From: Dickeya poaceiphila
GTDB lineage: Bacteria > Pseudomonadota > Gammaproteobacteria > Enterobacterales > Enterobacteriaceae
NCBI RefSeq assembly: GCF_007858975.2
Contig: NZ_CP042220.2
Location: 1,178,001 to 1,242,000, forward strand
Length of the DNA: 64,000 nt
Reading direction: 5' to 3'
The notes under the pieces were generated by a model. It saw only the letters and a list, made by a program, of their open reading frames with translations, had not been told where the DNA came from and did no database searches. Every line of letters starts with the position of its first letter. Positions within the stretch are counted from its first letter, which is position 1. Made by a program: the position numbers and the translations under genes. Positions 19,551-27,938 of this stretch are shown here, piece by piece.

Positions 19551-20024
19551 GTCTTAGAGGGTGGAAAGCGTGCTGAAATATCACTGTCGCTTCCAGAGAC
19601 GAGAGTGGTTGAACAAGAATTGATGGATGGGGATTTGTCCTGCAAGGGCGTGAAAAAAATGTCGGGAGTCGTCAGTTAATTGATGTCTCTTTGGGGCAAA
19701 CAGGCACAGACAATTGAAGCGGCTAGAAATAGCCGCTTGATCACCGCGGTGAATCAGGTTGTTCCACTGGCGAATCCATCGGTGAGAAATTCGATATTCC
19801 TGTGATGACGGTTTATTTTGCGCCTTTGACGCCATCGCGTTCAATTCCGTCGTTAACGGTTAGAGAAAACTATTACATTAACCGGAAATAGGTTCGGTGA
19901 TATCAGCATAACACCTCCGGTGTTCGAGTTGACGTATTGGAGGTTCTTGAACACAACGATGCCTGGTGTTCATTCCCGGTTGGGGAATGAGGTTCTGTAC
20001 GATTGACGGTTCGGAGTAAGTGCG
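19551..20024 (+). other. Intergenic region without a convincing gene
   Basis: 474 bp between the P450 and the metallo-hydrolase gene. I see no ORF with a ribosome site or coding character; an 87-codon frame on the other strand has neither. It contains a perfect 9-bp hairpin with a GAAA loop (listed separately) and, at 19971-19989, a 7-bp stem (CATTCCC/GGGAATG) about 35 bp before the next start codon. The promoter of the 20025 gene is probably here, but I cannot point to clear -35/-10 boxes. Confidence 0.4.
19717..19738 (+). terminator. Hairpin after the NRPS-P450 genes
   Basis: AAGCGGCTA and TAGCCGCTT form a perfect 9-bp stem closed by a GAAA tetraloop, 167 bp after the P450 stop. There is no U-run, so it is either a weak terminator or an mRNA-end stabiliser. 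Confidence 0.4.
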
Positions 20025-20750
20025 ATGTGGCTGGAAAATAAGAAGGTGTCGTCGTCGTTAATACGCACGACTTCATCAGACGATATTGCGGTGACGACGT
20101 TAAAAGTCAGTCGTGGTCGCTTTATTAATAACAACTATATGGTGCTTAACCGTCGCCTGGGCCAGGCGTTGTTGATTGATCCGGCATGGGAAATAGACAC
20201 ACTGGAAGCCATGCTGAAGAATGCCAATGCAGATCTGGCGGGAATACTGATAACTCATGCTCATCCTGACCATATTGATCTTGCTGAGTGTCTGGCAGAT
20301 AAACATCATTGCCCGGTGTGGATATCACGTAAGGAGGTGGAGTCTTCGGGTTTTACTATTTCCTCTATGCGTGCGTTTGAAGAGCGTTCCTGGGAAACAG
20401 CAGGAATGTTGATTCGTCCAATAATTACGCCGGGCCATACGCCGGGAAGTACGTGTTATTGGATCGGTCAGCACCTATTTACTGGCGATACGCTATTCAT
20501 AGAGGGATGTGGGCTGTGTTCCAATAATACAGCTGCTGCAAATTTGTTTTCGAGTATTGAACGTCTCAAGGCGATTTTACCTGGACAGGTTCGTATTTAT
20601 CCCGGTCACAGTTATGTGCATCAGCCCGGTTTAATGTTTGAGCAGATATTTCGTTATAACGTTTATTTATCGTTTGATAATGCAGACATTTTTACAAAAT
20701 TTCGGATGAGACAAGGCCAAAATAAAACCGGTTGGATGGCCTTTTCATAG
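20025..20750 (+). CDS. Metallo-beta-lactamase-fold hydrolase (BaeB/PksB-like)
   Basis: Zinc hydrolase of 241 residues with the THAHPDH metal motif near 86, PGHTPGS near 143, FTGDTLF near 155 and a distal YPGHS His, so all usual glyoxalase-II-type ligands are present. Small proteins of this fold (BaeB, PksB) are regular members of trans-AT polyketide clusters, where they are thought to remove stalled acyl groups from carrier proteins; that role is inferred from context here. GGAG lies 8 bases before the ATG. It is on the same strand as the NRPS genes but separated by 474 bp, so it may have its own promoter. Confidence 0.85.
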   Translation: MWLENKKVSSSLIRTTSSDDIAVTTLKVSRGRFINNNYMVLNRRLGQALLIDPAWEIDTLEAMLKNANADLAGILITHAHPDHIDLAECLADKHHCPVWISRKEVESSGFTISSMRAFEERSWETAGMLIRPIITPGHTPGSTCYWIGQHLFTGDTLFIEGCGLCSNNTAAANLFSSIERLKAILPGQVRIYPGHSYVHQPGLMFEQIFRYNVYLSFDNADIFTKFRMRQGQNKTGWMAFS

Positions 20751-20866
20751 ACGAGTAATGTCGCTAATTTTAACCGACGGTTGCGAATGGAAGACACAGT
20801 TTATTGGAGTAGTGAACTGTGAGCATCCGGCGGATATGTTCATGCTGGAAAGGGAGGCTCGTGAAT

Positions 20867-21409
20867 ATGCAAGATGAAAATTATTCAATCGGCTATTTGA
20901 ATAGTGCTGAAGAATACTCTATAGGAAGTGAAATAAGGGACATAACGCTATCCAAATTATATCTGGATGACCTTAAAATCGGCCAGGTTTTTTATAGCCC
21001 AGAGTATTATGTCAGTGCGGAAGAAATAATCGAATTTTCGATGAAATATGACCCGCAACCTTTTCATATGGACGATAAACTGGCAAAAGATTCCCTCTTC
21101 AGAGGGCTGGCGGCGAGTGGCTGGCATACAGTAAGTATCACTATGACTCTGCTGGTGAAAAGCTTACCTCTGGCACATGGTATCATCGGGAAAGGTGTTG
21201 AGAAGATTACCTGGCTTCGTCCTACACGACCTGGTGATGTTTTACGAATAAAAGCAAAGATTACCGAAATAGATATCTCACCCGCCAAACCGGACAGGGC
21301 ACTAATGAGTATTCATATTTCCACTATCGGTCAGGATAATAGAATTCGGCAGGAGTTGCTCGGCAAGCTACTTATCTTCCGGGAGAGTAGCTTACCTGGG
21401 GGGGCTTGA
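20867..21409 (+). CDS. MaoC-like (hot-dog) hydratase/dehydratase
   Basis: Protein of about 180 residues from the MaoC/R-specific enoyl hydratase family. It has the hydratase-2 type block FSMKYDPQPFHMD followed by GLAASGWHT, placing the catalytic Asp and His of the hot-dog fold. Such enzymes add or remove water across an acyl-thioester double bond. In this cluster it may finish beta-carbon processing or act on the BacA/BacB-derived unit (inference). AGGGAGG at 20851-20857 sits 9 bases before ATG 20867; an upstream GTG at 20861 is too close to it and the GTG at 20819 has no site. Confidence 0.8.
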   Translation: MQDENYSIGYLNSAEEYSIGSEIRDITLSKLYLDDLKIGQVFYSPEYYVSAEEIIEFSMKYDPQPFHMDDKLAKDSLFRGLAASGWHTVSITMTLLVKSLPLAHGIIGKGVEKITWLRPTRPGDVLRIKAKITEIDISPAKPDRALMSIHISTIGQDNRIRQELLGKLLIFRESSLPGGA

Positions 21410-21461
21410 TCATGATGACGTAATCAAGTTGCATGGTGGAATGAGCCAATTATGCATATTT

Positions 21462-21657
21462 TATACCCGTCATATTTCAGGCTGAGGTCCGTTGGCTGCT
21501 TTGCCTCACTCCGGTGACTGATTTGAATAAGCTACCGGGGAATGGCTCAGTGGCCGCATTGCAAGGCTTATAATGAGCCTTGCTCTGAAGGAGCAAGGAG
21601 TTGCATTATTCAACATGCAATGCGCTTTGTTCTGAAACGCGAATTATTTAGGATATA
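21462..21657. repeat. Palindromic repeat element, copy 1
   Basis: About 196 bp ending in imperfect inverted termini: TATACCCGTCATATTTCAG on the left, and on the right the complement of TATATCCTAAATAATTCG. The interior is diverged but alignable by eye with copy 2 (32318-32470) read on the opposite strand, including AAGGCT-TAATGA-CCTTG and TTGTTCAACATGC-type blocks. It is non-coding and MITE-like. Its right end is 27 bp from the MATE start codon, so the gene's promoter or 5' leader lies in or beside the element. Confidence 0.7.
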
Positions 21658-21684
21658 TAACCACTTATATTAAGGGATTAATTC

Positions 21685-23070
21685 TTGTCTTCTGAACTCG
21701 CTAATCAAACATCAAATACCTTGTTGCAAGGTTCAATATTACACTCACTGGTCAAAATAGGTGTTCCCGTTATTTTGGCCAATCTTTTACAGTCAGGATA
21801 CATCATGGTTGATGCGTTCTGGGTGGGGCGTTTGGGTGAGAAGGCCGTGGCGGCGATATCGGTAAGTCAGCCCATCATTTTTCTTGCTTTTGCTTTCGGG
21901 TTGGGCTTGAGCATAGCGGGAACAACATTAGTCGCGCAGTGTATCGGCGCTCGCCAGCATGGGCAGGCAAATGATATTGCAGCCCAGGTATTCATGCTGG
22001 CATTGTTATTTGCAATACCTATCTCGGTGGCGGGGTATTTTCTTGCCCCCTGGATGTTGCACGTGCTGGGCACTCCGGAAGACGTCTTTCCTGATGCCCT
22101 TGGCTTTTTGCGTGTGCTCCTCGGTGGTCAAATGTTTACCTTTGGTTTTGTCATGCTGCAATCTTTGATGAGAGGCGCGGGTGAAGTGCGTATTCCATTA
22201 TTGATAACGTTGGGCACGCTGATTCTTAACGCCATCATGGACCCGCTATTTATCTTTGGTTATGGGATTATTCCCGCATTTGGCGTCATGGGCGCGGGTC
22301 TTGCCACTCTGATTAATCAGGGCATCGCAATGGTCGCAGGGCTGCTGGTGTTACGCCTTGGTCGTGTTGGCCTTAAGATATATTTTCGTGCGATGAAGCC
22401 CAGAGTTGATATGGTTAAATCTGTTATCAAGCTGGGTATGCCTGCGTCAATTGAACTGTGCACTCATGCATTAAGCGCAAGTGTTATGATGTTTCTGGTT
22501 ACTGGACTAGGAACTGTGGTCACAGCCGCTTACGGCGTCGTCATTAATATTAACGCGCTGGTTATTGTACCGGCTATCGGTATGTCAATTGCTACGGCAA
22601 CACTTGTTGGGCAAAATTTTGGCGCCAGACAGTTTGAGCGTGCACGTGCTATTGGTCGCTTGAGCGCAACCATTTCATTTTTAACGCTCACCATGATTGG
22701 CCTGATAGGGCTGGTGTTTACGCCTTATATTATTGGAACATTTGCCCCTGACCAACCTCAGGTTATTTATCACGGATCGAATTTCTTTCATCTTATCGCG
22801 CCAAGCTATGGATTAATTGGATTGCAGATGGCATTAAATGGGGCTTTTCGTGCAATCGGACGTACCATGACAACGATGATACTGGCGCTGGTTTCTCAAT
22901 GGCTGATTCAGATCCCGCTGGCATGGGGATTATCGAACTATACCTCGCTAGGTATTTTTGGCCTGTGGTGGGCATTCCCGATTACAAATCTGGTAGTAGC
23001 CGCTATGACGCTTATTTTGTTTGAACGGCTTGATTGGAAAAACGCTAAATCCTTACCGGATGCGCATTAA
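21685..23070 (+). CDS. MATE-family efflux transporter
   Basis: Inner-membrane multidrug/toxin extrusion protein of 461 residues with the expected 12 hydrophobic segments arranged as two related halves (LQSGYIMVDAFWVG near 35, and the equivalent region near 255). MATE proteins export small organic molecules using a sodium or proton gradient. Its position suggests it exports, or gives self-resistance to, the NRPS product (inference). The start is TTG 21685, with AAGGGA 7 bases upstream and no earlier in-frame alternative. A palindromic repeat ends 27 bp upstream. Confidence 0.92.
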   Translation: MSSELANQTSNTLLQGSILHSLVKIGVPVILANLLQSGYIMVDAFWVGRLGEKAVAAISVSQPIIFLAFAFGLGLSIAGTTLVAQCIGARQHGQANDIAAQVFMLALLFAIPISVAGYFLAPWMLHVLGTPEDVFPDALGFLRVLLGGQMFTFGFVMLQSLMRGAGEVRIPLLITLGTLILNAIMDPLFIFGYGIIPAFGVMGAGLATLINQGIAMVAGLLVLRLGRVGLKIYFRAMKPRVDMVKSVIKLGMPASIELCTHALSASVMMFLVTGLGTVVTAAYGVVININALVIVPAIGMSIATATLVGQNFGARQFERARAIGRLSATISFLTLTMIGLIGLVFTPYIIGTFAPDQPQVIYHGSNFFHLIAPSYGLIGLQMALNGAFRAIGRTMTTMILALVSQWLIQIPLAWGLSNYTSLGIFGLWWAFPITNLVVAAMTLILFERLDWKNAKSLPDAH

Positions 23071-23133
23071 CCACGTATCTACCTGTGGCTTGTTCTTTAT
23101 GCGCCTGAATTGGTATCAGGCAGATATTTAAGC

Positions 23134-23155
23134 ATCAGAAATCTTCTCTGATTTT
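23134..23155 (+). terminator. Probable terminator between MATE and bacB genes
   Basis: ATCAGA/TCTGAT stem with a 7-base loop followed by TTTC, 64 bp after the MATE stop and before the convergent bacB gene. The stem is weak. Confidence 0.4.
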
Positions 23156-23228
23156 CTCATCAGACAGCTTTCTGGTGCTTATGACATCAGGCGTTTACGT
23201 ATCATGCGTTCTGGGCAGCAACGATCAT

Positions 23229-23900
23229 TCATTCTGTTTCTTCTTTGTTATAACGTGGAGGGATAAAAATATTAATTAACTTCGAATTTTCATTTCTATT
23301 GTTTATGGCGCTATGAAACTCATTTTCCAGGCAAAAATATGATTTTCCAAATTTCATGGTCGTATTAACATCTTCTATGGTCATGTCATATTCTCCACCA
23401 ATACAGATCCCTATTTGCTCATGCTTATGTCTGTGCTTGGGCATCATTCCTCCGTTACAAGGTATGTCGACTAGCATTATCTCTGCCCAATTAGCATGGA
23501 AGAATTGAACATCCATGACGTTCATTAATTTTTCTTCTTTATGTATAGTTTTAAAAAACCGATTTTCTAAAGAGTAATCCTCACCTTTTTTGAATCTTTT
23601 AATATCAATCGCAATAACTTCCTCATCGGTCTTGTTTTCACCACCATGCAATATATTTGGTGGTGAAACATAAATGGATTCCAGGGGCGTCATAACTCTG
23701 GATTCGCCGCCAACCTCCATGTAAAGCTCACCTTTGAGGATCATACCGATTTGGGCCTGGTGATGACCATGGGCTTTTACAATAGTCTTTGGTGGGATAT
23801 AGCTAATTAAAATTTCGGTATCGCCACGGCTTGTACTATACTGGCGGACACCATTTTCCCATTCAATCAGGGTTGCTTGCGGAAAAAATTCTTTTTTCAT
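23229..23900 (-). CDS. BacB-like bicupin isomerase
   Basis: Protein of 223 residues with two cupin barrels. The first has KAHGHHQAQIG with a downstream LHGG; the second has MPKHRHKHEQIG with EFHSA. Both supply His/Glu metal ligands, as in BacB of the bacilysin pathway, which isomerises the dihydro-hydroxyphenylpyruvate made by BacA. AAGGGA 8 bases before the ATG at 23900 sets the start; the upstream in-frame TTG is too close to it. It lies 45 bp downstream of the bacA-like gene, as a two-gene operon opposite to the NRPS genes. Base composition is clearly more AT-rich than the NRPS genes, suggesting a different origin. Family assignment is from memory of BacB features. Confidence 0.8.
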   Translation of the reverse strand: MKKEFFPQATLIEWENGVRQYSTSRGDTEILISYIPPKTIVKAHGHHQAQIGMILKGELYMEVGGESRVMTPLESIYVSPPNILHGGENKTDEEVIAIDIKRFKKGEDYSLENRFFKTIHKEEKLMNVMDVQFFHANWAEIMLVDIPCNGGMMPKHRHKHEQIGICIGGEYDMTIEDVNTTMKFGKSYFCLENEFHSAINNRNENSKLINIFIPPRYNKEETE

Positions 23901-23945
23901 ATACAAAATCCCTTTTAGTATATTAGTTAATAAATGGTGGCGAAT

Positions 23946-24527
23946 TCATACTCTGCCGAAAAGTGACCAACTCATTGAAATTCTCTTAAACTCATACACA
24001 AATCTCAGACCAAATTTTTTCACAGCTTCTTCATTTGTGATAGCTAAGTTGAAATCGCCATTAGAAACCAATTCAGCAGCCTTGCTTGTTGAGTTTACTA
24101 TATGGAAATTTGCTTTTTTCCCCAGGTAATTAGTTACTAATTCCAGAGGTGCTGAATGGCTCACGATGACTTGTTCTTCAAGATCTTTATTTTCAAATGA
24201 ATAGTCTTGCCTTACTGCTACACCATACATAGGTGTATCACATTGAAATATCTCTATCAGAGAGATGAGAGGGCTCATATAAAAATCGTTTATTTTTTTA
24301 TAAGCATGAGGGCAGAGTATATAATTTATTGAACCATCAAGGAGTTTTTCTCTGGCTTCTTCGAATGTGTTATATAATTTTATTTCACATTCTGTATTAT
24401 TGCTGTCTAAATGATTTTTTATGAATTTTTTAGCTACGTATTCACTACTGGTTCCTTCTGGGCCGAGTGTACCAAGGCGGATGTGTGAATCACGGATGCT
24501 ATTAACACGATCACTTACAATAATCAT
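23946..24527 (-). CDS. BacA-like prephenate decarboxylase
   Basis: Protein of 193 residues resembling BacA (bacilysin) and related non-aromatising prephenate decarboxylases. GTLGPEGTSSEYVAK near 18, CPHAYKKINDFYM, ITNEEAV and the C-terminal ISMSWSLFG are hallmarks. It is shorter than a PheA prephenate dehydratase and has no ACT regulatory domain. BacA removes CO2 from prephenate without making an aromatic ring, giving a dihydro-4-hydroxyphenylpyruvate. With BacB next to it, the pair should make a cyclohexadienyl keto acid, possibly the precursor of an NRPS building block. Start ATG 24527 follows an AAAGGA site. The gene is AT-rich. No BacC, BacD or BacF homologue is visible nearby. Confidence 0.85.
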   Translation of the reverse strand: MIIVSDRVNSIRDSHIRLGTLGPEGTSSEYVAKKFIKNHLDSNNTECEIKLYNTFEEAREKLLDGSINYILCPHAYKKINDFYMSPLISLIEIFQCDTPMYGVAVRQDYSFENKDLEEQVIVSHSAPLELVTNYLGKKANFHIVNSTSKAAELVSNGDFNLAITNEEAVKKFGLRFVYEFKRISMSWSLFGRV

Positions 24528-24757
24528 GATGATAGATTCCTTTCATGTAACAATAATGTAATAATAATTCATAAACCTAACGGTCTGAACGTATAATTAC
24601 TACTGATAGTCCATTTAATCAGTAAGGCGATTTTAACAATTAATTAAGGCTTGCAGTTGTAATTTATTATTTGTAATTGTAAACGTCCCTGTAAGCTGAT
24701 GTATTCATTTCTAGAGATCTTGCGACATGCTGATTATGTCCCTTTGAGGAGCTCGCT
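24528..24757 (-). promoter_or_regulatory. AT-rich upstream region of the bacA-bacB pair
   Basis: 230 bp, very AT-rich, without ORFs. It must hold the promoter of the leftward bacA-bacB operon. Several TAATAAT/TATAAT-like hexamers are present, but I cannot choose one with confidence. Confidence 0.35.
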
Positions 24758-24862
24758 ATGCGCAAAGCTCGATTTACTGAGCACCAGATTATTGCCGTTC
24801 TCAAGTTCGTTGAAACCGGCCATATCGTCAAGGATGTCTGCCGCGAAGCAGGGATAGGTTGA
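24758..24862 (+). mobile_element. IS3-type OrfA remnant
   Basis: A 34-codon frame starting MRKARFTEHQ and continuing QIIAVLKFVETG...VKDVCREAGI matches the first helix-turn-helix part of IS3-family OrfA transposases, then stops at a TGA. It still has a TGAGGAG ribosome site. No OrfB, DDE domain or inverted repeats follow, so this is the broken 5' end of an insertion sequence lying between the biosynthetic genes and the tRNA. Confidence 0.75.
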
Positions 24863-24962
24863 TGTCGGTAGAGTTCGATGGAGTGAAAAACGAATATTTG
24901 AGGTTAATATTATGATTTTAAGGAATAAAACAGACGTCGGTTGATGTCTGTTTACTTCGAGA

Positions 24963-25039
24963 TGGTACGCCCTACAGGATTCGAACCTGTGACCTACGGC
25001 TTAGAAGGCCGTTGCTCTATCCAGCTGAGCTAAGGGCGC
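24963..25039 (-). tRNA. argU: tRNA-Arg (anticodon UCU)
   Basis: The complementary strand folds as a full cloverleaf: acceptor GCGCCCU pairing with AGGGCGU (one G-U), D arm GCUC/GAGC, anticodon stem ACGGC/GCCGU with loop CUUCUAA (UCU, reads AGA), T arm ACAGG-TTCGAAT-CCTGT, and an encoded CCA. Closely resembles the enteric argU product. It marks the boundary between the accessory cluster and conserved genes; argU-type tRNAs are common integration targets. Confidence 0.95.
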
Positions 25040-25073
25040 CTTGAATAGGGTAACGCTTGGCGATGTGGGCTGG

Positions 25074-25101
25074 ATTATACCCGGCATCACTGATGAGTCA
25101 A
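25074..25101 (-). promoter_or_regulatory. Promoter of tRNA-Arg
   Basis: On the minus strand TTGACT and TATAAT are separated by 16 bp, with TATAAT about 35 bp before the tRNA 5' end. The rest of 25040-25372 holds no gene I can support. Confidence 0.8.
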
Positions 25102-25372
25102 TGAATTGGCGCGTGATTCGGACCGGTCGGCGAATCCCTGAACAACCATCGTATTGTCCCTTGCTATGACGGCAAATAACACCGGCATATTGGATGCGGA
25201 TTCGCAATCTGAGCAGTTTCGGCGATATCTGTTTGAGTTTTACTTCCATTGCTGAGTAAGTTATTAACCATCTCGCCTGCAGGTAGCCCTGTAGGCTTAT
25301 TAATAGGCAACCTGCGCAGAGAGATTGCTGTGTTGGCTGACTACCGTATCAAGGGCAAGGGCACATTGAGTG

Positions 25373-27820
25373 ATGCGTAAAGGTCTGGTTGGAGTGTACG
25401 GGGGTATATTGCTGATGGCGCTGTTTGCCTTCAGCTCGGTAAGTGTTGCGGCGACGGACCCTGCGCCTGATGGGCAGGGCGAAACCACGGAAAAGGTGAA
25501 TGTGGATACCGAACTGGTGAAGCTGCAAAAACAGCTGGACGGTATCAAACAGCAGGTTTCCGGCGCTAATGCCGACGCCAAACTCAACGCACTAAATGAT
25601 ACCACGCGGGAACTGGTTGCCAGTGCGGATAAGCTTGTCGGTGTTCTGACGCCGATGCGTGCGCAGTTGCAAGCTCAACTGGACGTACTGGGACCCGCGC
25701 CACAGCCCCAGGCTGCTGTGAGCGAAACCGCAGAAGTTACACGTAAACGTGCCACGCTCAATCAACAAAAGCAGAAACTGGATTCGCAGTTCAACCAGGT
25801 GCAGGCGATAAAAACCGGCGCTGAGAACCTGTCTACGCAGATTCTGGCATTGCGTCGTAATCTACTGAAGAACCAGTTGGCGCTTAACTCCGGCAGTATT
25901 CTTGGCAGCCATTTTTGGTCACCTATTATCAAGCCGGTACAGGAAGATATTGAGCGGTTATCGGATTTGAAAGACGACCTTAAGGCGTCGTTTATTGAAG
26001 CCTGGCAACCTGAATGGCGTTATGGTTCGGCGTTTTTCCTGTTGCTGGCGGTGGCACTGGGTACGGCAGGGCGGAAGCTGCTGGAGAAATATCTGGCGCT
26101 TGCAGGCATTCACCTGCTGCCAAAGGGGCGTCTGCGACGCAGCTTCCTGGCTATCGCCGTGGTGTTTTCTACTGTGCTGATGATGGGGTGTGCGATCCTG
26201 TTAGTGGATTATGTCTTCACCCGTCATGGCGATGTGACTGACCGCGCTGAAGGTTTTATGGATGGGCTGGTGCGGCTGGTTGTGTTCTGCTCCATGATTT
26301 CTGGAGTCGGACGAGCCTTTCTTTCTAATGAACGCCCATCGTGGCGGTTACCGGCGATTGCGAACCCGGTGGCGAAAGCGATGAAGCCTTTCTCGGTAGC
26401 GGTTACCAGCTTTATTGTCATTTTTGGCGTCATTGAACAGATCAATACCGTCAGCGGTATTTCTGTGGGGGTGACAATAGTAGGTAGCGGATTATCGTCA
26501 CTGTTTTTGGCTCTGACATCCGGGGCGATAGCCCTGCGCAGCGATCAGGTTCGCCGGCGTATGGTGGAGGCGGGTGAAACGCCTGAAGCCCGTTCAACAC
26601 TGGCGGGGTTGATTCATCTGGCCGTTCTGTTGACTACGATTTCGGTACTGGTGGCGCTGCTGATTGGCTATATCTCGCTGGCGAGCTTTCTGACGTACGA
26701 ACTGGTGTGGGTTGGCATGGTGTTATCCCTGCTGTATCTATCGACCACCTTTGTGGAGGATGTGTGCGAAAGCCTGTTTTCACCTGAATTCGCCTGTGGC
26801 CGACAGATAAAGCGCACGCTGAATCTGGATGATCGTCATCTGGATCAGGTGGCGACGGTTTTGTCCGCTGCGTTGAAAGTCCTGCTGATTTTCATGGCTG
26901 TTGTAGCATTGCTGAATGGTACATTCGGTTCCACCACGCCGGTTGAATTGGTGCAGAAAGTAGCAGAAATCTGGGGCGGGAAAGGTCTGGAATCCATCAG
27001 CATTGTGCCTGCTCATCTGGTCAATGCCGTCATCTTGCTGGTGGTAGGTATTTATAGTTTGCGTGAGTCTCGCCGCTGGCTGGAACACAAATTCTTCCCG
27101 AAAACGATGCTGGACGCCGGTATTAAAGCCTCTTTGGTGACCTTGTATTCCAATATCGGCTACATCCTGATTATTTTACTGACGTTGGCGACGCTGGGGA
27201 TCGAGTGGAGCAAACTGGCGTGGATTGTCAGTGCCCTGTCGGTTGGGATCGGGTTTGGCTTGCAGGAAATCGTGAAGAACTTCATTTCCGGGTTGATTTT
27301 GCTGACGGAGAGACCCGTCAAAGTGGGCGACCTGGTCAACATCAGTGGGGTGGAAGGGGACATTCGCCGTATCAATGTGCGTGCTACGGAAATTCAGTTA
27401 GGAGACCGCTCTACTGTGATTGTGCCTAACTCCCAGTTCATTTCGCAGAATGTGCGCAACATTACGATGGGTAACCCACAAGGGGTGGCAACACTGGCAT
27501 TGACCTTCCCGCTGGATATTGATCCGGAAATGGTCAGAAACATTCTGCTGAATGCCTACGATGAGCATGAAAAAATTCTGGAAGCGCCAGCACCGTCGGT
27601 GATGTTCAGCCAACTGACGCCAAACGGCATGGTGCTTAGCGTGACCGGTTATGTAAGCAGTCCGCGAGTGGTGGCGTCGGCTAAGAGCGATCTGTTGTTC
27701 GATATCATCAAGCGCCTGAGAGCAGAAAATATTCCGCTGGCCGTGCCGCAAAAAATGGTGCTGGAAAGCAACATCGATATTTCCGCGCTACAACCAATAG
27801 ATGCGTTACCCAACAAATAG
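25373..27820 (+). CDS. MscS-family mechanosensitive channel with DUF3772-type N-terminus
   Basis: Inner-membrane protein of about 815 residues. A signal peptide ends near AVAAT or VSVAA (about 28), then comes a periplasmic coiled-coil region (about 35-200, many Lys-Gln-Leu heptads). About ten hydrophobic segments follow, then the MscS core near 615-700: LSVGIGFGLQEIVKNFISG (pore helix), RPVKVGDLV and VPNSQFISQNVRN. It should open under osmotic downshock and release solutes. The N-terminal domain corresponds, as far as I recall, to the DUF3772 subfamily. A GTG one codon earlier is possible; the ribosome site is weak. First conserved gene after the tRNA. Confidence 0.88.
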   Translation: MRKGLVGVYGGILLMALFAFSSVSVAATDPAPDGQGETTEKVNVDTELVKLQKQLDGIKQQVSGANADAKLNALNDTTRELVASADKLVGVLTPMRAQLQAQLDVLGPAPQPQAAVSETAEVTRKRATLNQQKQKLDSQFNQVQAIKTGAENLSTQILALRRNLLKNQLALNSGSILGSHFWSPIIKPVQEDIERLSDLKDDLKASFIEAWQPEWRYGSAFFLLLAVALGTAGRKLLEKYLALAGIHLLPKGRLRRSFLAIAVVFSTVLMMGCAILLVDYVFTRHGDVTDRAEGFMDGLVRLVVFCSMISGVGRAFLSNERPSWRLPAIANPVAKAMKPFSVAVTSFIVIFGVIEQINTVSGISVGVTIVGSGLSSLFLALTSGAIALRSDQVRRRMVEAGETPEARSTLAGLIHLAVLLTTISVLVALLIGYISLASFLTYELVWVGMVLSLLYLSTTFVEDVCESLFSPEFACGRQIKRTLNLDDRHLDQVATVLSAALKVLLIFMAVVALLNGTFGSTTPVELVQKVAEIWGGKGLESISIVPAHLVNAVILLVVGIYSLRESRRWLEHKFFPKTMLDAGIKASLVTLYSNIGYILIILLTLATLGIEWSKLAWIVSALSVGIGFGLQEIVKNFISGLILLTERPVKVGDLVNISGVEGDIRRINVRATEIQLGDRSTVIVPNSQFISQNVRNITMGNPQGVATLALTFPLDIDPEMVRNILLNAYDEHEKILEAPAPSVMFSQLTPNGMVLSVTGYVSSPRVVASAKSDLLFDIIKRLRAENIPLAVPQKMVLESNIDISALQPIDALPNK

Positions 27821-27885
27821 ATACGTTACCCAAATAGTAGTAATACGTGGCGATTGTCGTGGAACAAGTGCTGCGATGCAGAAAA

Positions 27886-27922
27886 CAGACCGGCTTTTAT
27901 CGTTCATCGGGGAGCCGGTCTG
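27886..27922 (-). terminator. Terminator of the D-amino-acid transaminase gene
   Basis: Perfect 10-bp stem (CAGACCGGCT / AGCCGGTCTG) with a 17-base loop. On the minus strand it is followed by TTTT, directly after the dat stop. It also faces the end of the convergent channel gene. Confidence 0.7.
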
Positions 27923-27938
27923 CAACGTGGTGAGGCCG

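Noticed and set aside
19581..19844. 87-codon minus-strand frame between the P450 and metallo-hydrolase genes
   Set aside because: No ribosome site, not similar to any family I recognise, and it overlaps the terminator-like hairpin.
23946..24527. Prephenate dehydratase (PheA) assignment
   Set aside because: Too short, no ACT domain, and the C-terminal MSWSLFG and flanking bicupin point to BacA.
24963..25249. 82-codon minus-strand frame across the tRNA
   Set aside because: Its last codons are the tRNA itself and its middle is the tRNA promoter.
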